Origin: Numida meleagris
Lineage: Eukaryota; Chordata; Aves; Galliformes; Numididae
Assembly (NCBI RefSeq): GCF_002078875.1
Contig: NC_034410.1
Coordinates: forward strand, 101,234,556-101,298,555
Direction of reading: 5' to 3'
Length of the DNA stretch: 64,000 bases
The notes beneath the pieces were generated by a model, which was not told the origin of the DNA, did no database searches, and saw only the letters and a list, made by a program, of their open reading frames with translations. Shown piece after piece: positions 1 through 11,200 of this stretch. Position 1 is the first letter of the stretch. The number at the start of each line of letters is the position of its first letter. The position numbers and the translations under genes are program-made.

Positions 1-950
1 CTTCATTTTCATATTAAAGGCTGGCGCGGGGCTGTGATCCCGCTCAGCACAGCACCGGTGCGCAGGGCTCTAATTGCTCAGCTGCCTGAGGTCACCGCCG
101 GGAGCTGCGCCGTGTGTGGCGACGGCACTTCATAATTTCTCCCCAGCCAGATAAAAAAAAAAGACTCAATTGGCTCTGAGTCTGTCAATAGTGACTAATC
201 AGGTGCTGTACAATTAATTATGGAGGGGTGTCATTTTAAAACAATTCCAAGGTGGGAAAGAACAGGCCCAGGCCCTTTACCTGTTGGCACTGTTTGTGTT
301 GCTAAGCCAATCCAGGCTGCGTCCTCCATTTCATTTACCTTTTAAACTATTGCCCCCGCATAAGTAAACACTTTCTATAAAGTGTGTGTGCACGCATGTG
401 TGTAAGTGGGTGGAGAGTGATCTGGGAAGCTCTCTACCCTAGAAAAGATATTAATGATGAAGGGGGAAAAAAAAAGAAAAAGCATCATTTGGCGATAATT
501 CCAGAGAATTGGAGAAGATTACGACAGGTGGATGAAACAGCAGTAGCATAGCTGAGGCTGAATCCCTGTCACCTGAATTAGTGTGAGACAGAGCAATGAG
601 AGATGTCCTCACTGTGCAGACGTGGGGCTGCCCTGGTGCCTTGTGCTGGGCTTCCCTGGCTGCTGTAATACAGGAAATTGGAAGCACCCTGTCAGATCGC
701 CCATCTTGCTGATCCAGGAGCTCTCATACACCCTTCAGCCAAAAGCTGTGCCTGCAGCACTGTTCTGCTCCATAGGTAAAATTGTGGACTCTTGTGTTTG
801 CTGACATCTCTTTTCACAATAATAAATGCAGAGTTAGATATTCTGTGTAGACAAGTTATGTACTAGAAAGAATATGTTAGGAACAGAATTCCATGGCACA
901 TTGTAATGGGCCTTTTTGCTTTTTGTTTTTTATTGAACTTTTCAAAGTTA
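1..950. other. Gene-free flank; candidate conserved non-coding stretch 130-345
   Basis: No gene or repeat recognised. Positions 130-345 are non-repetitive and rich in homeodomain and GATA-like words (CCAGATAAAA, TGACTAATCAGG, CAATTAATTATGG), the texture of a developmental enhancer. Conservation cannot be checked here. Confidence 0.4.
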
Positions 951-1567
951 NNNNNNNNNNNNNNNNNNNNNNNNNNNNNNNNNNNNNNNNNNNNNNNNNN
1001 NNNNNNNNNNNNNNNNNNNNNNNNNNNNNNNNNNNNNNNNNNNNNNNNNNNNNNNNNNNNNNNNNNNNNNNNNNNNNNNNNNNNNNNNNNNNNNNNNNNN
1101 NNNNNNNNNNNNNNNNNNNNNNNNNNNNNNNNNNNNNNNNNNNNNNNNNNNNNNNNNNNNNNNNNNNNNNNNNNNNNNNNNNNNNNNNNNNNNNNNNNNN
1201 NNNNNNNNNNNNNNNNNNNNNNNNNNNNNNNNNNNNNNNNNNNNNNNNNNNNNNNNNNNNNNNNNNNNNNNNNNNNNNNNNNNNNNNNNNNNNNNNNNNN
1301 NNNNNNNNNNNNNNNNNNNNNNNNNNNNNNNNNNNNNNNNNNNNNNNNNNNNNNNNNNNNNNNNNNNNNNNNNNNNNNNNNNNNNNNNNNNNNNNNNNNN
1401 NNNNNNNNNNNNNNNNNNNNNNNNNNNNNNNNNNNNNNNNNNNNNNNNNNNNNNNNNNNNNNNNNNNNNNNNNNNNNNNNNNNNNNNNNNNNNNNNNNNN
1501 NNNNNNNNNNNNNNNNNNNNNNNNNNNNNNNNNNNNNNNNNNNNNNNNNNNNNNNNNNNNNNNNNNN
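951..1567. other. Assembly gap (617 N)
   Basis: A run of N with a pyrimidine-rich tandem repeat on its right edge, which probably caused the gap. Open frames running through it are artefacts. Confidence 0.99.
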
Positions 1568-1611
1568 CCCTTCCCTTACCCTTCCCTTACCCTTCCCTTC
1601 CCTTTTTCCCC
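1568..1611. repeat. Pyrimidine-rich tandem repeat (CCCTTCCCTTA-like)
   Basis: Units of CCCTTCCCTTA repeat directly after the gap and decay into CCCTTCCCTTTTTCCCC. The strand is nearly pure pyrimidine, able in principle to form triplex DNA. It is probably the edge of a longer array hidden in the gap. Confidence 0.8.
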
Positions 1612-2080
1612 AGAATCAGTTTTTTGCTCCACTGGATAACATATTCCAAATGAAAAGACTAATTAAATATAAATATAAATAATGCATAGTTTATTTAGTC
1701 AGATGACTCCTACAATGTTATTCAAAGCCAATTTCATGGCTTTGCATCTAAGTGTCATTGCTGAGAGTTCTCTGCCTCCCCCAATCCTCAGCAAAAATAC
1801 ATCGTGTTGGCTTTGTTAATGGTGAAACATTTAGTACGCTTAACCTCAGTTTCTCTTAGTGTTTTGATGACTGCAGTCCTGCTTTCTTGCCATGATGAAG
1901 TGCTGGGGCTGGAGCTCCTTGTCGGAGGACTTTGCAATATGAAGTGAGCAGGTGCAGTCCATGGGGACTGTATAACCAAGGTGCTGCCATCTGGTCTGGG
2001 GCAGAAACCTGCTGAATTCAGTATCCTGGTTTCAAAGCAAGGAGAAGTTGCAGCAAGTTTTATACTGAGCATGTGAGAAA
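1612..2080. other. Gene-free stretch
   Basis: Unique sequence between the gap-edge repeat and the mariner remnant. It has a short AT-rich (TAAATA)n patch at 1662-1682. Nothing else supported. Confidence 0.6.
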
Positions 2081-2334
2081 TACGAGGGCTGTTCCCAAAG
2101 TAATGCCTCCTGTTTTATGATGTTGGCACATGACATCAGAGGCAGATGTTGGTGGTATGGCTGTAGAGGTTGAACCTTCGCACCAGTGTCCTGTTACGTG
2201 TTGTTGCCGTGTGACAGATGGCAGCAGAGGGGCAGTCTGACAAATTGGCATCTGACGTGGAAGTGTGAATGAAGCAAAGGGGTGTCACTGAATTCTTCTT
2301 CATGTGGAAGAAGTGGTACCCATTGACATTCATC
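2081..2334 (+). mobile_element. Mariner (Galluhop-type) DNA transposon, 5' fragment
   Basis: The fragment starts at a TA with TACGAGGGCTGTTCCCAAAG, a mariner-type terminal inverted repeat. It continues through 5' untranslated sequence to the beginning of a decayed transposase frame (GAAGTG-TGA-ATGAAGCAAAGG..., with a stop), then breaks off where CR1 sequence starts. Mariner elements encode a DDD transposase and duplicate TA. Only about 250 bp remain and the copy is inactive. Family assignment is from memory of the galliform mariner. Confidence 0.7.
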
Positions 2335-2385
2335 ATAGAAACATTGAATCATAAAGTTGGAAAGACTTGAGCTCGTCTAGACCTG
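2334..2385 (-). mobile_element. CR1 LINE 3'-end scrap, inverted
   Basis: CATAGAAACATTGAATCATAAAGTTGGAAAGAC resembles the inverted CR1 3' terminus (tail repeat plus GGTTGGAAAGACC-like sequence). About 50 bp, directly following the mariner break. Confidence 0.5.
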
Positions 2386-2655
2386 AACGTAGGGGGGTTC
2401 AAGCTGGATATTAGGAAAAAATTCTTTTCCAAAAATGTGGTGAATCACTGGCACAGGCTGCCCAGGGAGATGATGGAGTCACCGTCCCTGGAGGTGGTCA
2501 GGAAAAGGGTAGATGTGGCACTGAGGGACATGGTTTGTGGGCATGGTGGGGGTGGAATGATGGTCGGACTAGATGATCTTAGAGGTCTTTTCCAATGTTA
2601 GTGATTCTTTAATTCTATGTTTCTATGGTTCTGTGTTTCTATGATTCTATGTTTC
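2386..2655 (+). mobile_element. CR1 LINE 3' fragment
   Basis: The piece carries TTCAAGCTGGATATTAGGAA, CTGGCACAGGCTGCCCAGGG, CCGTCCCTGGAGGTGGTC and GACTAGATGATCTTAGAGG, ending in ATTCTATG/TTCTATG tail repeats. This is the 3' end of ORF2 and the short 3' UTR of a CR1 non-LTR retrotransposon, truncated at the 5' side and inactive. Confidence 0.9.
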
Positions 2656-5600
2656 CCTGTTCTGGCAGGGAGAGCAGTGGCACAGTGTGATGGGTAACAC
2701 GGGTTTTATGGCCAAGTGAAATAATGGATGTTGGAGTGGAGGTTACAGTGTAAACATCCACTCAGATACCAGAGTAATGAACATAGCATAAATATTTAGA
2801 TGTGTTCCTACATCTAATTCTTGGCCTCATAATTCTCGTGTCAAATAGTTTATAAAAGGCAAAACTATATTTCAGTTACAGGCATGGCTTCATAATTCTT
2901 AAGGTTAATTAAGGCAGCCAAATGTGCTTCATGCCTGTCTGCTGCGGCTTTGTAACTGCACAAAGTTGTGTACCATTAAAGGCTTTTCCTATCAGTGACT
3001 GTAACAGCAGTGATTGTTAGCACATATGTATCTGAGTGTTTAGCCTATGTGACAAGCAGCAGCAATGTGCACTGTCCCTATGTCTCATATAAACGTATTG
3101 TCACTTGTGTGTACACAACAAGTAAAGGAAGAATTAATGGTGGCTTTAGATCCTGTTACATGTTGTGAGCCCATCTGAAACGCGGGTAGCACAGAAGCAG
3201 TTCATGCCTCGATGCCAACCTGTGCCTGCTCCTCCCTCCTTCAGCTGCACCTTGCTGTGCTCTTTGAGGACAGTGAATGTCCCCCAGGCTGGGGCTGGTG
3301 GGGCTCAGGAATGTCCCATGTAGGGCTGCATGGACAGGCCAGCATCATGCCACAGGGCATCTCCTGGGGCCTGAGGCTGGGCTGCTCCTGATGTCTCAGT
3401 GCCTCCTATTTGGGATCAGCCGAGTGCCAGGCAAGGAATCCCCCACTGCCAGGGGAATCCCAGCCTGGCACTTCACAGTGTTTTTAAGGATGGCAAGGAG
3501 CCTTATCGAGCCTCTACATCTGCCCCAGATGCTTTGCATTCCAGAGATGTGCCGCAGATGTGCTGAACCCTGCAGCATGAACACTGCAGCATCTCACCAT
3601 CCCCAGGGCCAGCAGCTGCTGGTGGGCTCCATCCCGGGTGCAGTGGATGGGAACAGCCCCACTGCCAATGATGTCCCATGGAGTTGATAGCAGGTGACAC
3701 AGCCCTGCCCCTTACCTGTGTCAGCTGGACCGCACGTTTGGTGCCTCCTGCACAGAGAACAACAAAGTTCAGACAAACAGAGGGGAGAGGAGATGTATTT
3801 TCCAGTCCTGCGGCACTGAGAATGCATTGACCACCGCTGGGTTTCAGCGTGAATTGCTCTGCAGTGGGGTGTGCCCTGGGGAGCACGCTGCTCCCAAAAG
3901 ACTCAATAATTCAGCATAGCACCTTCCCAAGTGCTGGTGTCTGTCACCCCCAGTGTTTCACCACTTCATCGCTGCATCAGCGCAACTCATGCTCTATCTC
4001 TCTATCTTCCATTTCTTGGTGTCGTGCCATTTTGGGGCTTCTTTCTCTTTAAGAGGAAACTCAGCGGAAGCTGAGCTATTCAATATTGTTTTGTATTATT
4101 TGGTTGTGAAACAATTTAATTTGTTTATGGCTCTAAAGGTCAGATTTGACTGTTGCCCAAATTACTAAAGAATAAAGAATGAATCAGGCTGAAGGGGACT
4201 TTGTGGCATGATAAAATGGAAAAAGAGAAGGGGGCTAGTGAGAATATTTAACTGGAACAGCAAGGCAAACTTACCTTCAGCTCAGGTTTAAAAGCCTAGT
4301 CAATCATTAGACATTTTTTATTATTTACCTGGTACAAAATCCCCCCAGGAGAAGAAGTAGAAAAACTCACAGGCCACATTCTTGCAAATTTTAGTAGCTT
4401 ACTCAACCTTTTTTTTTCTTTTTTTTTTTTCTCTGTAATTCAGAGCATTTTGAGTGGTACGGATTGCATAGGTGCAATAGGTTGCATCAGAAATAAGGAG
4501 GAAGCACATGGTGGTTGTGGATCCAAGTAGGGGATGTTTGTAACAGTGATGAGAGCAGGGCCAGCCCGGGACTTTGAGAAGGAAGGTGATTCTCACACAG
4601 TGAGCAGAAGACAAAGGTTGCATTTACACCTGGCCAGAGGTTTAATCATCTACCATTTCCAAACATTGCAGGCTCACAATCTGTTGTGTCTGAGATCATA
4701 AAACATATCACCAACTGGAGACAAGAGAGCTGGGGCTTGATTGACCAGAGCTTATCTTTTCTTTTTCTTCCTTCTTATTTTTCACTCAATTTTCTGCTTT
4801 AAAAAAAAAAAAAAAAAAAAGCATTCTGGAAAGGACTTGTTGTGATCCCAAAGTTCTTACCTGGTAGAGCAGGAAACATGATGCAAAGTAATTCTGAAAA
4901 TCAGAGAGGAACGAGTGATTTCCATTCCTCTCTACCTCCCCACTCCAGAATCTGGGGAGCCCATCTGGCTGCCCAAAGCTCTCTCCCAGGCTTTCAGGAA
5001 GAAGAGAAATTGAGGAAAAGCGACCAAAAAGTGGAGAGAAATATTCAAAGAGTAGTGGGTAGAAACCTCTCATAGATTAGTTTTCCAGGTCCTAACATAA
5101 AAATATGTAACACTGAGCCATCTGAACCTGAATCCGTAGGTAGTTTTCATCTCCTCTTTTGGTGTGTGGGTGTTTGAATAATGGCAACGTTTTAAGCAAA
5201 ATCTGGATGTGATGGGAAGGTTTTTTTGGAACATTTGCAGCATTTTTGCACTTCTGTGCAGTTGGTTTCTTCTGTTCCCGTAGCCCAGCGCTGCCAGTGA
5301 GGCTGGCAGCTCTGTTGGGCAAGGCCAGTGACTCCCTACAAAGAGACAAAGAGTGGCCTAGGGAATACCATTGCTGCTTCCTTCTCCTAATGGCCTCTGC
5401 AGGGTCATCGCCCCTAGCTGAGCAACTGCGGCCAGGCTGTGGGCAGGACTGGGGACTTAAAGCACGTGGGATTTCCCACTGATAGCTGTGATGGGCTGTA
5501 GGAGTGTGGAATGGCCAGGGCATGGCCACAGCTCCATCATCCCTCCTGAAGGCTGGGCCTGCGGTGTTCGGGAGGGACCTGGAAGAGGAGATGTTCCTTT

Positions 5601-7782
5601 GCACCTCGTTTGGGTGCTTCAGTGCTGATTCATCAAAGCACTTAGCGCGAGGAGGAGGAACCCGCCCTGTTGGGATGAAGGTTTGCACTCCTGACTTCAA
5701 AGGAGGCCCGATTTAACCCTTTAATTTCAGTGGAGTTTGGGCCCCTGTTTGGAGGTAAGCACATGATATTGCTGGGTTGGAAAGGGACATAAATACCTTG
5801 AGCATCTTGAGTATCATCATCATGGTGCTTTGCGAGTATTCTGCCTGCTAACTCTGTAACTAGTTTAAAAAATGCAGTGGGAGGAATGATAGCTTCCCCA
5901 TGACAAGCTCATCAATCAAAGCAGGATGGAGGGCCATCTGCCCCTGGCACAGCCAGGTGCCCTCGGGGTGTCCCTCACCTTCCTGGGGCTGCCCTAGACC
6001 TGATAAGGAGAGTGGCATCTTTGATGTCACCTGGGGCAGCAGTCACACACAATTGCATAATCAAGGTCGCTGGAAAATTACACAAAACTTTGCCCACGTC
6101 TATTGGAAAAATCTGAAGCACTTGCAACAAAAAAAAAAAAAAAAGAAAAAGAAAAAAAACCTAACACCAAACTCCTTCTCATGCCACCACCACACTGTGC
6201 TGAATGGAACGCTGCAGTGCTGAGCTTTCCCTTTGCCATACCCTAGAAGTTTTTATGAAAAAATGTAATATGGGCATAAAGGCAATTAAAAGTTCTCACT
6301 GACAGCCACATTAACTCAGCTCTGTGGTTTTCCCTCTCTCCTCTTCAGATAAAGTTTCAATTACATGATGATAATGTGTGAATATAAGATACAATCATCT
6401 CATACTTCGCATTGCTGAATGCTGTCTGTCTGAGGATTTTAAGGGGTGAATTGTGTTTCACATGCCCTCAGGAGCTACTAAGTATTTGCAAGGCTGCTTG
6501 CAAAAAAAGAAATAGCTACACTGAGAATTTGTACATGAAAATAAAGAGAAGAATTTTCAGAATTTGTCTTGGAGAAATTTCTGCTCTTCCCTCAACATTT
6601 TCTTGTGCTAATAAAATTTACATTGAGAAGCACGTTTTTCCCCCCTTATTTCTTGCCCTTTTGTCTTATCATATTTCTCTGCCTTCTCTTTTTTTTTTTT
6701 TTTTAAATTTTCTCCTCTTTTTTTTTTTAGTGAGAAAAAGCGAGTTGTGGAGGTAGCTTACAGTCAAGAAATTTGTAGCATGAAAGAGGCCAGGGCTAAA
6801 AAGTGAAGCAAGAAAAGCAAAAACTGAGAACATTTTACAAAATAACTAAGAAAAAGCTTTAAAAAGCTTATATAAAGCCCGAAAGGCCTCATAGGTGGTG
6901 AGGAGGCTGCAAGCCCAGCCCTGTTTGCCCAGCTGGGCTGGTGAGAGCCCAGTTTCCCAGCTGCCCCCAAATGCTCTCATCTCCTGGTGATTCAGTAGGA
7001 TATCATGGCATCAGATACAGGATGAGGCTGTCTGCAACACCCATCTTTCCTCTCTCTCTGTCAGACGATTGGAGAGGATGACTGACATGTCACAAAATGT
7101 ACATCACCAAAATCCATGTGATGCAGAGGTCCAGGAGGAGTTGCACAATGCATTGTGATGCCTCTTAGAAACTCTCAGTCCTTGAAGTCTTAAGGCTGAA
7201 ACATGTGCTTTTCTGACTAGACTCTCTCACAGCATAGTCCTATCCCTGTATCCTGAGTGCGTTCCTTCCAAATTCTGATCTGCTGAAACTCTTCTCAAAG
7301 CCTCTCCCACCTTCACTGACTGTTGGTATTTCTGGTCATGAGAGTATTATGGCAGAATCTTTTAGCTTCTCCTTCCACAGACCCATGTAAATTAATAGCT
7401 CAAAATATCACCTGCCATTTCACTGCTCCATAAGTTCTCCAGTTGAGACCCGCCAGAAACAGTCACCTTTTCTCCTGACTGTAGAGAGAGCTCAGTCTTT
7501 TTGTCTTTCACGTCATACCTGGAAGAATGGCTTGCATCTGTCTTCCTAACTTTAAAAGTTCAGTGAGCTCTTTCCCCCACTTTTATTCACATGAGAACTT
7601 GTGAGGAAGCTGCTAGTAAACATCCACATTGCTTTCCTATGCCCTGTCATCTGAAAGACTGTCCACCTTAATCACATCCATAAACCAGGTGGCTTAATGA
7701 TGGTACAGGAGTTTAAGAGTGGACACAGTTCATCCTACTGAGTTTGCATCGTGCTTCAGAAAACAACAGCAACAACAAAAGT
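2656..7782. other. Gene-free stretch
   Basis: Mostly unique sequence. Simple runs: T-runs at 4410-4431, A-run at 4801-4820, A-rich at 6130-6160, T-runs at 6689-6704 and 6719-6729. A possible tiny inverted CR1 scrap lies at 5773-5815 (GGGTTGGAAAGGGACATAAA). Open frames, the longest on the minus strand at 5092-5700 (202 codons), show no domain, splice structure or family resemblance. Confidence 0.6.
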
Positions 7783-8256
7783 TGGCCCAGGTGGACCACC
7801 CAAAGCAGGGTGCCGAGGCCCACATCCAGGCGGCTTATGAAGATCTCCAAGGAGGAGACCCCACAGACTCTGGGCAACTTGTGCCAGTGCTCTGTCACCC
7901 ACACAGCACAGAAATGCTGCCTGGTGTTCAGTGGGAACCTCCTGTGTTCCAAACTGTGCCCACTGCCTCTGGTCCTGGCTCTAGGAACCACTGGAAGGTG
8001 CCTGGCCCCATCCTTTTTGCACCTTCCCTTCAGGTATTTATAAGCATTGATGAAATTCCTTGGAGCCTTCTCCAGACTGAACAGCCCCGCCTCTCTCAGC
8101 CTCTTCTCACAGGAAAGGTGCTCTGGCCCCATCACCGTTTTCATGGCCCTTCACTAGACTCTCTTCAGAACGCCCACATCTCTTGTACTGGGGAACCCAC
8201 AACTGGACGCAGCACTCCAGGTGTGGCCTCACCAGTGCCGAGTAGATGGGAATCAT
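7783..8256 (-). mobile_element. CR1 LINE fragment, inverted
   Basis: Read on the minus strand this gives the C-terminal CR1 ORF2 region (LVRPHLECCVQLWVPQYKRC, then a decayed EHLSCEKRLREAGLFSLEK block) and the region toward the 3' UTR. Frameshifts break it and the terminal tail repeats are missing. Old and inactive. Confidence 0.88.
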
Positions 8257-11200
8257 CAAGAATCTGGTGAAACCCGCTCCTGACTCATGGGAGCGGCGGG
8301 ATGGCTGCGGGGCCATAGACAGGATATAGGGCTGGAAAGCCAATAAATTCAGCAAGGCCGCTTGCCTGCTTTTGTGCAGAGATGTAACAGCACCGGCTGG
8401 AGTATAGTGCTTCTTTGCATACCTCCAGCAGCTGCTGTCACCCGCAGAACATTTCCTGGATCAGCAGAACTGCTCATCGGCTATAATTTTTGTTGAAATA
8501 TCTCGCTTTAAACTTAGAGAGCACCAATGGAGGCCTCAAATCTGTAAATCAGCTGTGCTTTGGAAAACAAATCAATCATCGTGGTGGAGTTTTGCCAAGC
8601 TAATATTCTGTGATCATTCATTATTTGGTTTTCACTTTCTGAACTGATTTAAAAAGACCATGCTCTAACTGTACCAGCTGCCTCCAAGATATGAGCCTGA
8701 TTTACACTTTGTAGATGTGAGCTGCCCCGTGGCTGTGTTTCCAGGATGAAGATGTGTTATGGTGAGGAGTTCCGGGGCAGCAAACACAGTACAAGATCTT
8801 GAAGGTTACTTCTGCTTACCTGCTTGGGCTAGAGAGCTAGATCACTGACAAAAGCAGTGATCTTTCCATGTGCTGCAGCAATAGTGGTGACTTGCAGAGA
8901 AAAGATGGTAAGACATTTCCCACTGTGATTTCCTAGTGGGACTGCTGGGAGAAAATACAGTGGAATAAGCATCTATGAGAGTAAAGCAACACCTGGAAAA
9001 AGAGTAACAGATGAGATGTAAAGGAGAAATGGCATTCACAGCTATGGTCCAGAAAATGGAAAAGGTGAAGAGGAAGCACCATGGGAAGGATGGGAAAAAA
9101 CCAATGGAAATAAAATAATTAATTAAGTGACCAAGCAAAACACAGTTCCATGAAACCAGGCCACCAGCCAGGTGTGGTTTCACCAGCACTGAGGACAGCA
9201 AGGGCTTTTAGCTTTCTTTCTTGGGTTTGGGGATTTCTTTGGTTCTGAGGCTTGCTATGGTACAGTGGGACAGATCTGGTAAAAAAATAAAAATAAAAAT
9301 AGTAATGCAAACACTTATCCCAAACCATAAATAAATGTTATTAACCTTGGTGGTGTACTTTGCAGAAATCAACCTACTAAGAAGATTTTCTGAGTTTTCA
9401 GCCTTCTAAACATTTCTTACTCTTCTCTGACCAGAAATACAGGGAAGAAAGGGAGATTAGATCTTTTTAGTCACCACAGAAGGCCAGAGCTTCACCTAGT
9501 TTAACTTTGTTCCGGTCACACATCCATTACAAAATATGGAAGTTGAACTGCTGTTCCATCCTATTTTTTTGCATTTCCTGTAAGTCTGTGCAATTAGACA
9601 GGCTTTGAGACGAGCTCCAGATTCTCCTTCTTTGCTCGTGTGAAAGCGTTTCAAGGCTTCCTGAAGGTTGTTACAATAATGCTATAGTTGCATGTTAACA
9701 AATACCTACCACTTCCAAGAACACAGCTATTTACACGTCACAGGCTTTTTAAAAAACAAAGGGTCTTTTTTCAAAGGAAAATGGGCTTCCTTGTTATTAT
9801 TGCTGCATCCTTGTTTCCCCGTCTTGGTGTACAAGCAAAACTGGCATACAGGGTTTCTGTCTTGTGTACAGAAATATAAAATTTAGATCTGGATTGTGTG
9901 TATGGCTGAAAAAAAGTTGGGCTTTTAAAATTCTCACATTTCACATTTGTCGTGGCATAGGATTAAGGAGATTTAAAATAGATTAACAGGTTCACATAAG
10001 AACAATTGTTATACCTTCTTTCACTTATATCCTCTTTAAATTTATTGTGTTGCCAGAAGCAGAATGAAGAAGCCTTTGTGTAGACTCGCATCAGGTCTCC
10101 CATGCTAAGATTGCCCACAGACCTTCACAAGGTGCTTGCAGGAGCAGCTGCTGGAGTTGATAGAACCCTGTGTATTCCAGCATCTGTGGAGTTTCAGGTA
10201 CACCTCTCCAACAGTAAGTGGTAAGGATAGAGCCTTGTGTCTTTAGCATAGCAGGTGAAACCAAAGCTCATGTGTGCCTGTGGTTTCATCTCTCAAATTT
10301 CAACCTAAGAAATTAGACTGTAACCACCGGTAAGTCTATTCTGGAATCATGGATGATCTATTTTTTTGCAAACAGGCAATAGGTCATTGCAGATATCCAG
10401 CACTCACGCACACAGATGTGGGATTTGGTGCTATTCCAGGGAAGACACCAGCTTGCAGGAAACCACTGAAATGTGTGCGGCAATTTTCCTCTTATTTTTA
10501 CCCTCAGTGAGAAATCAAACTCTTCTATGTGAGTGGAGCAGGTACTTGTAATTTGTGACACACCCAGCATAACAGTAATGATAACCACCCCATATGACAT
10601 TGATAATGGCATGATAACAATAACTCAGCTCCGATCTTCCTGCTGGTACCGCAGTTCTTGTCATTGTCATTAGCAGCATGTGCCCACCATCCTCTTTCTA
10701 CAGAACTGGTTGTGGTTTGGGATATATCCTTCTAGAACTTCATCCCTTAAGACATTGTTATCTGCATTTCAGCCTCTCCATCCCCATTGGAGCCGCATCT
10801 TCCTAGCATCTTCTTCACTTTTACTGCTTCCAAGAAATCATCCTGATGAGACATCCAGGAATGGGATGTGGTGCCAGGGGCATTGTGAGCTCCCCAGTAG
10901 GATGGCCGCCTGCATTTTACAAGAAGGAGCAGCATTGTGCAAGGGCAGATGGCTGAACCTGCAGAACTAGTTTCAGCCATAAATGCTCGAAGCACCGTGA
11001 ATGTTTGGTGGCTTTTTTTTTTTTTTTTTTTGAAAGCTGAAATATATTTGGGAAGTACTTGTTCAAACTACAGACCCAGTCAAATATTAACAAGTGGAAA
11101 CTGAGGGAAAAAAAAAAGAAAAAAAAGATACTTTGAAGGGCTGAAGCTTGTGTGGGTTCTTGCTGTATTTGCCAAACTACAATCACTGGGGCCACACTTG

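Noticed and set aside
893..1682. Open frames spanning the first run of N
   Set aside because: They are open only because N codons have no stops; the flanking residues show no protein family.
5092..5700. 202-codon minus-strand open frame
   Set aside because: No recognisable domain, splice sites or repeat; a frame of this length can occur by chance in 64 kb.
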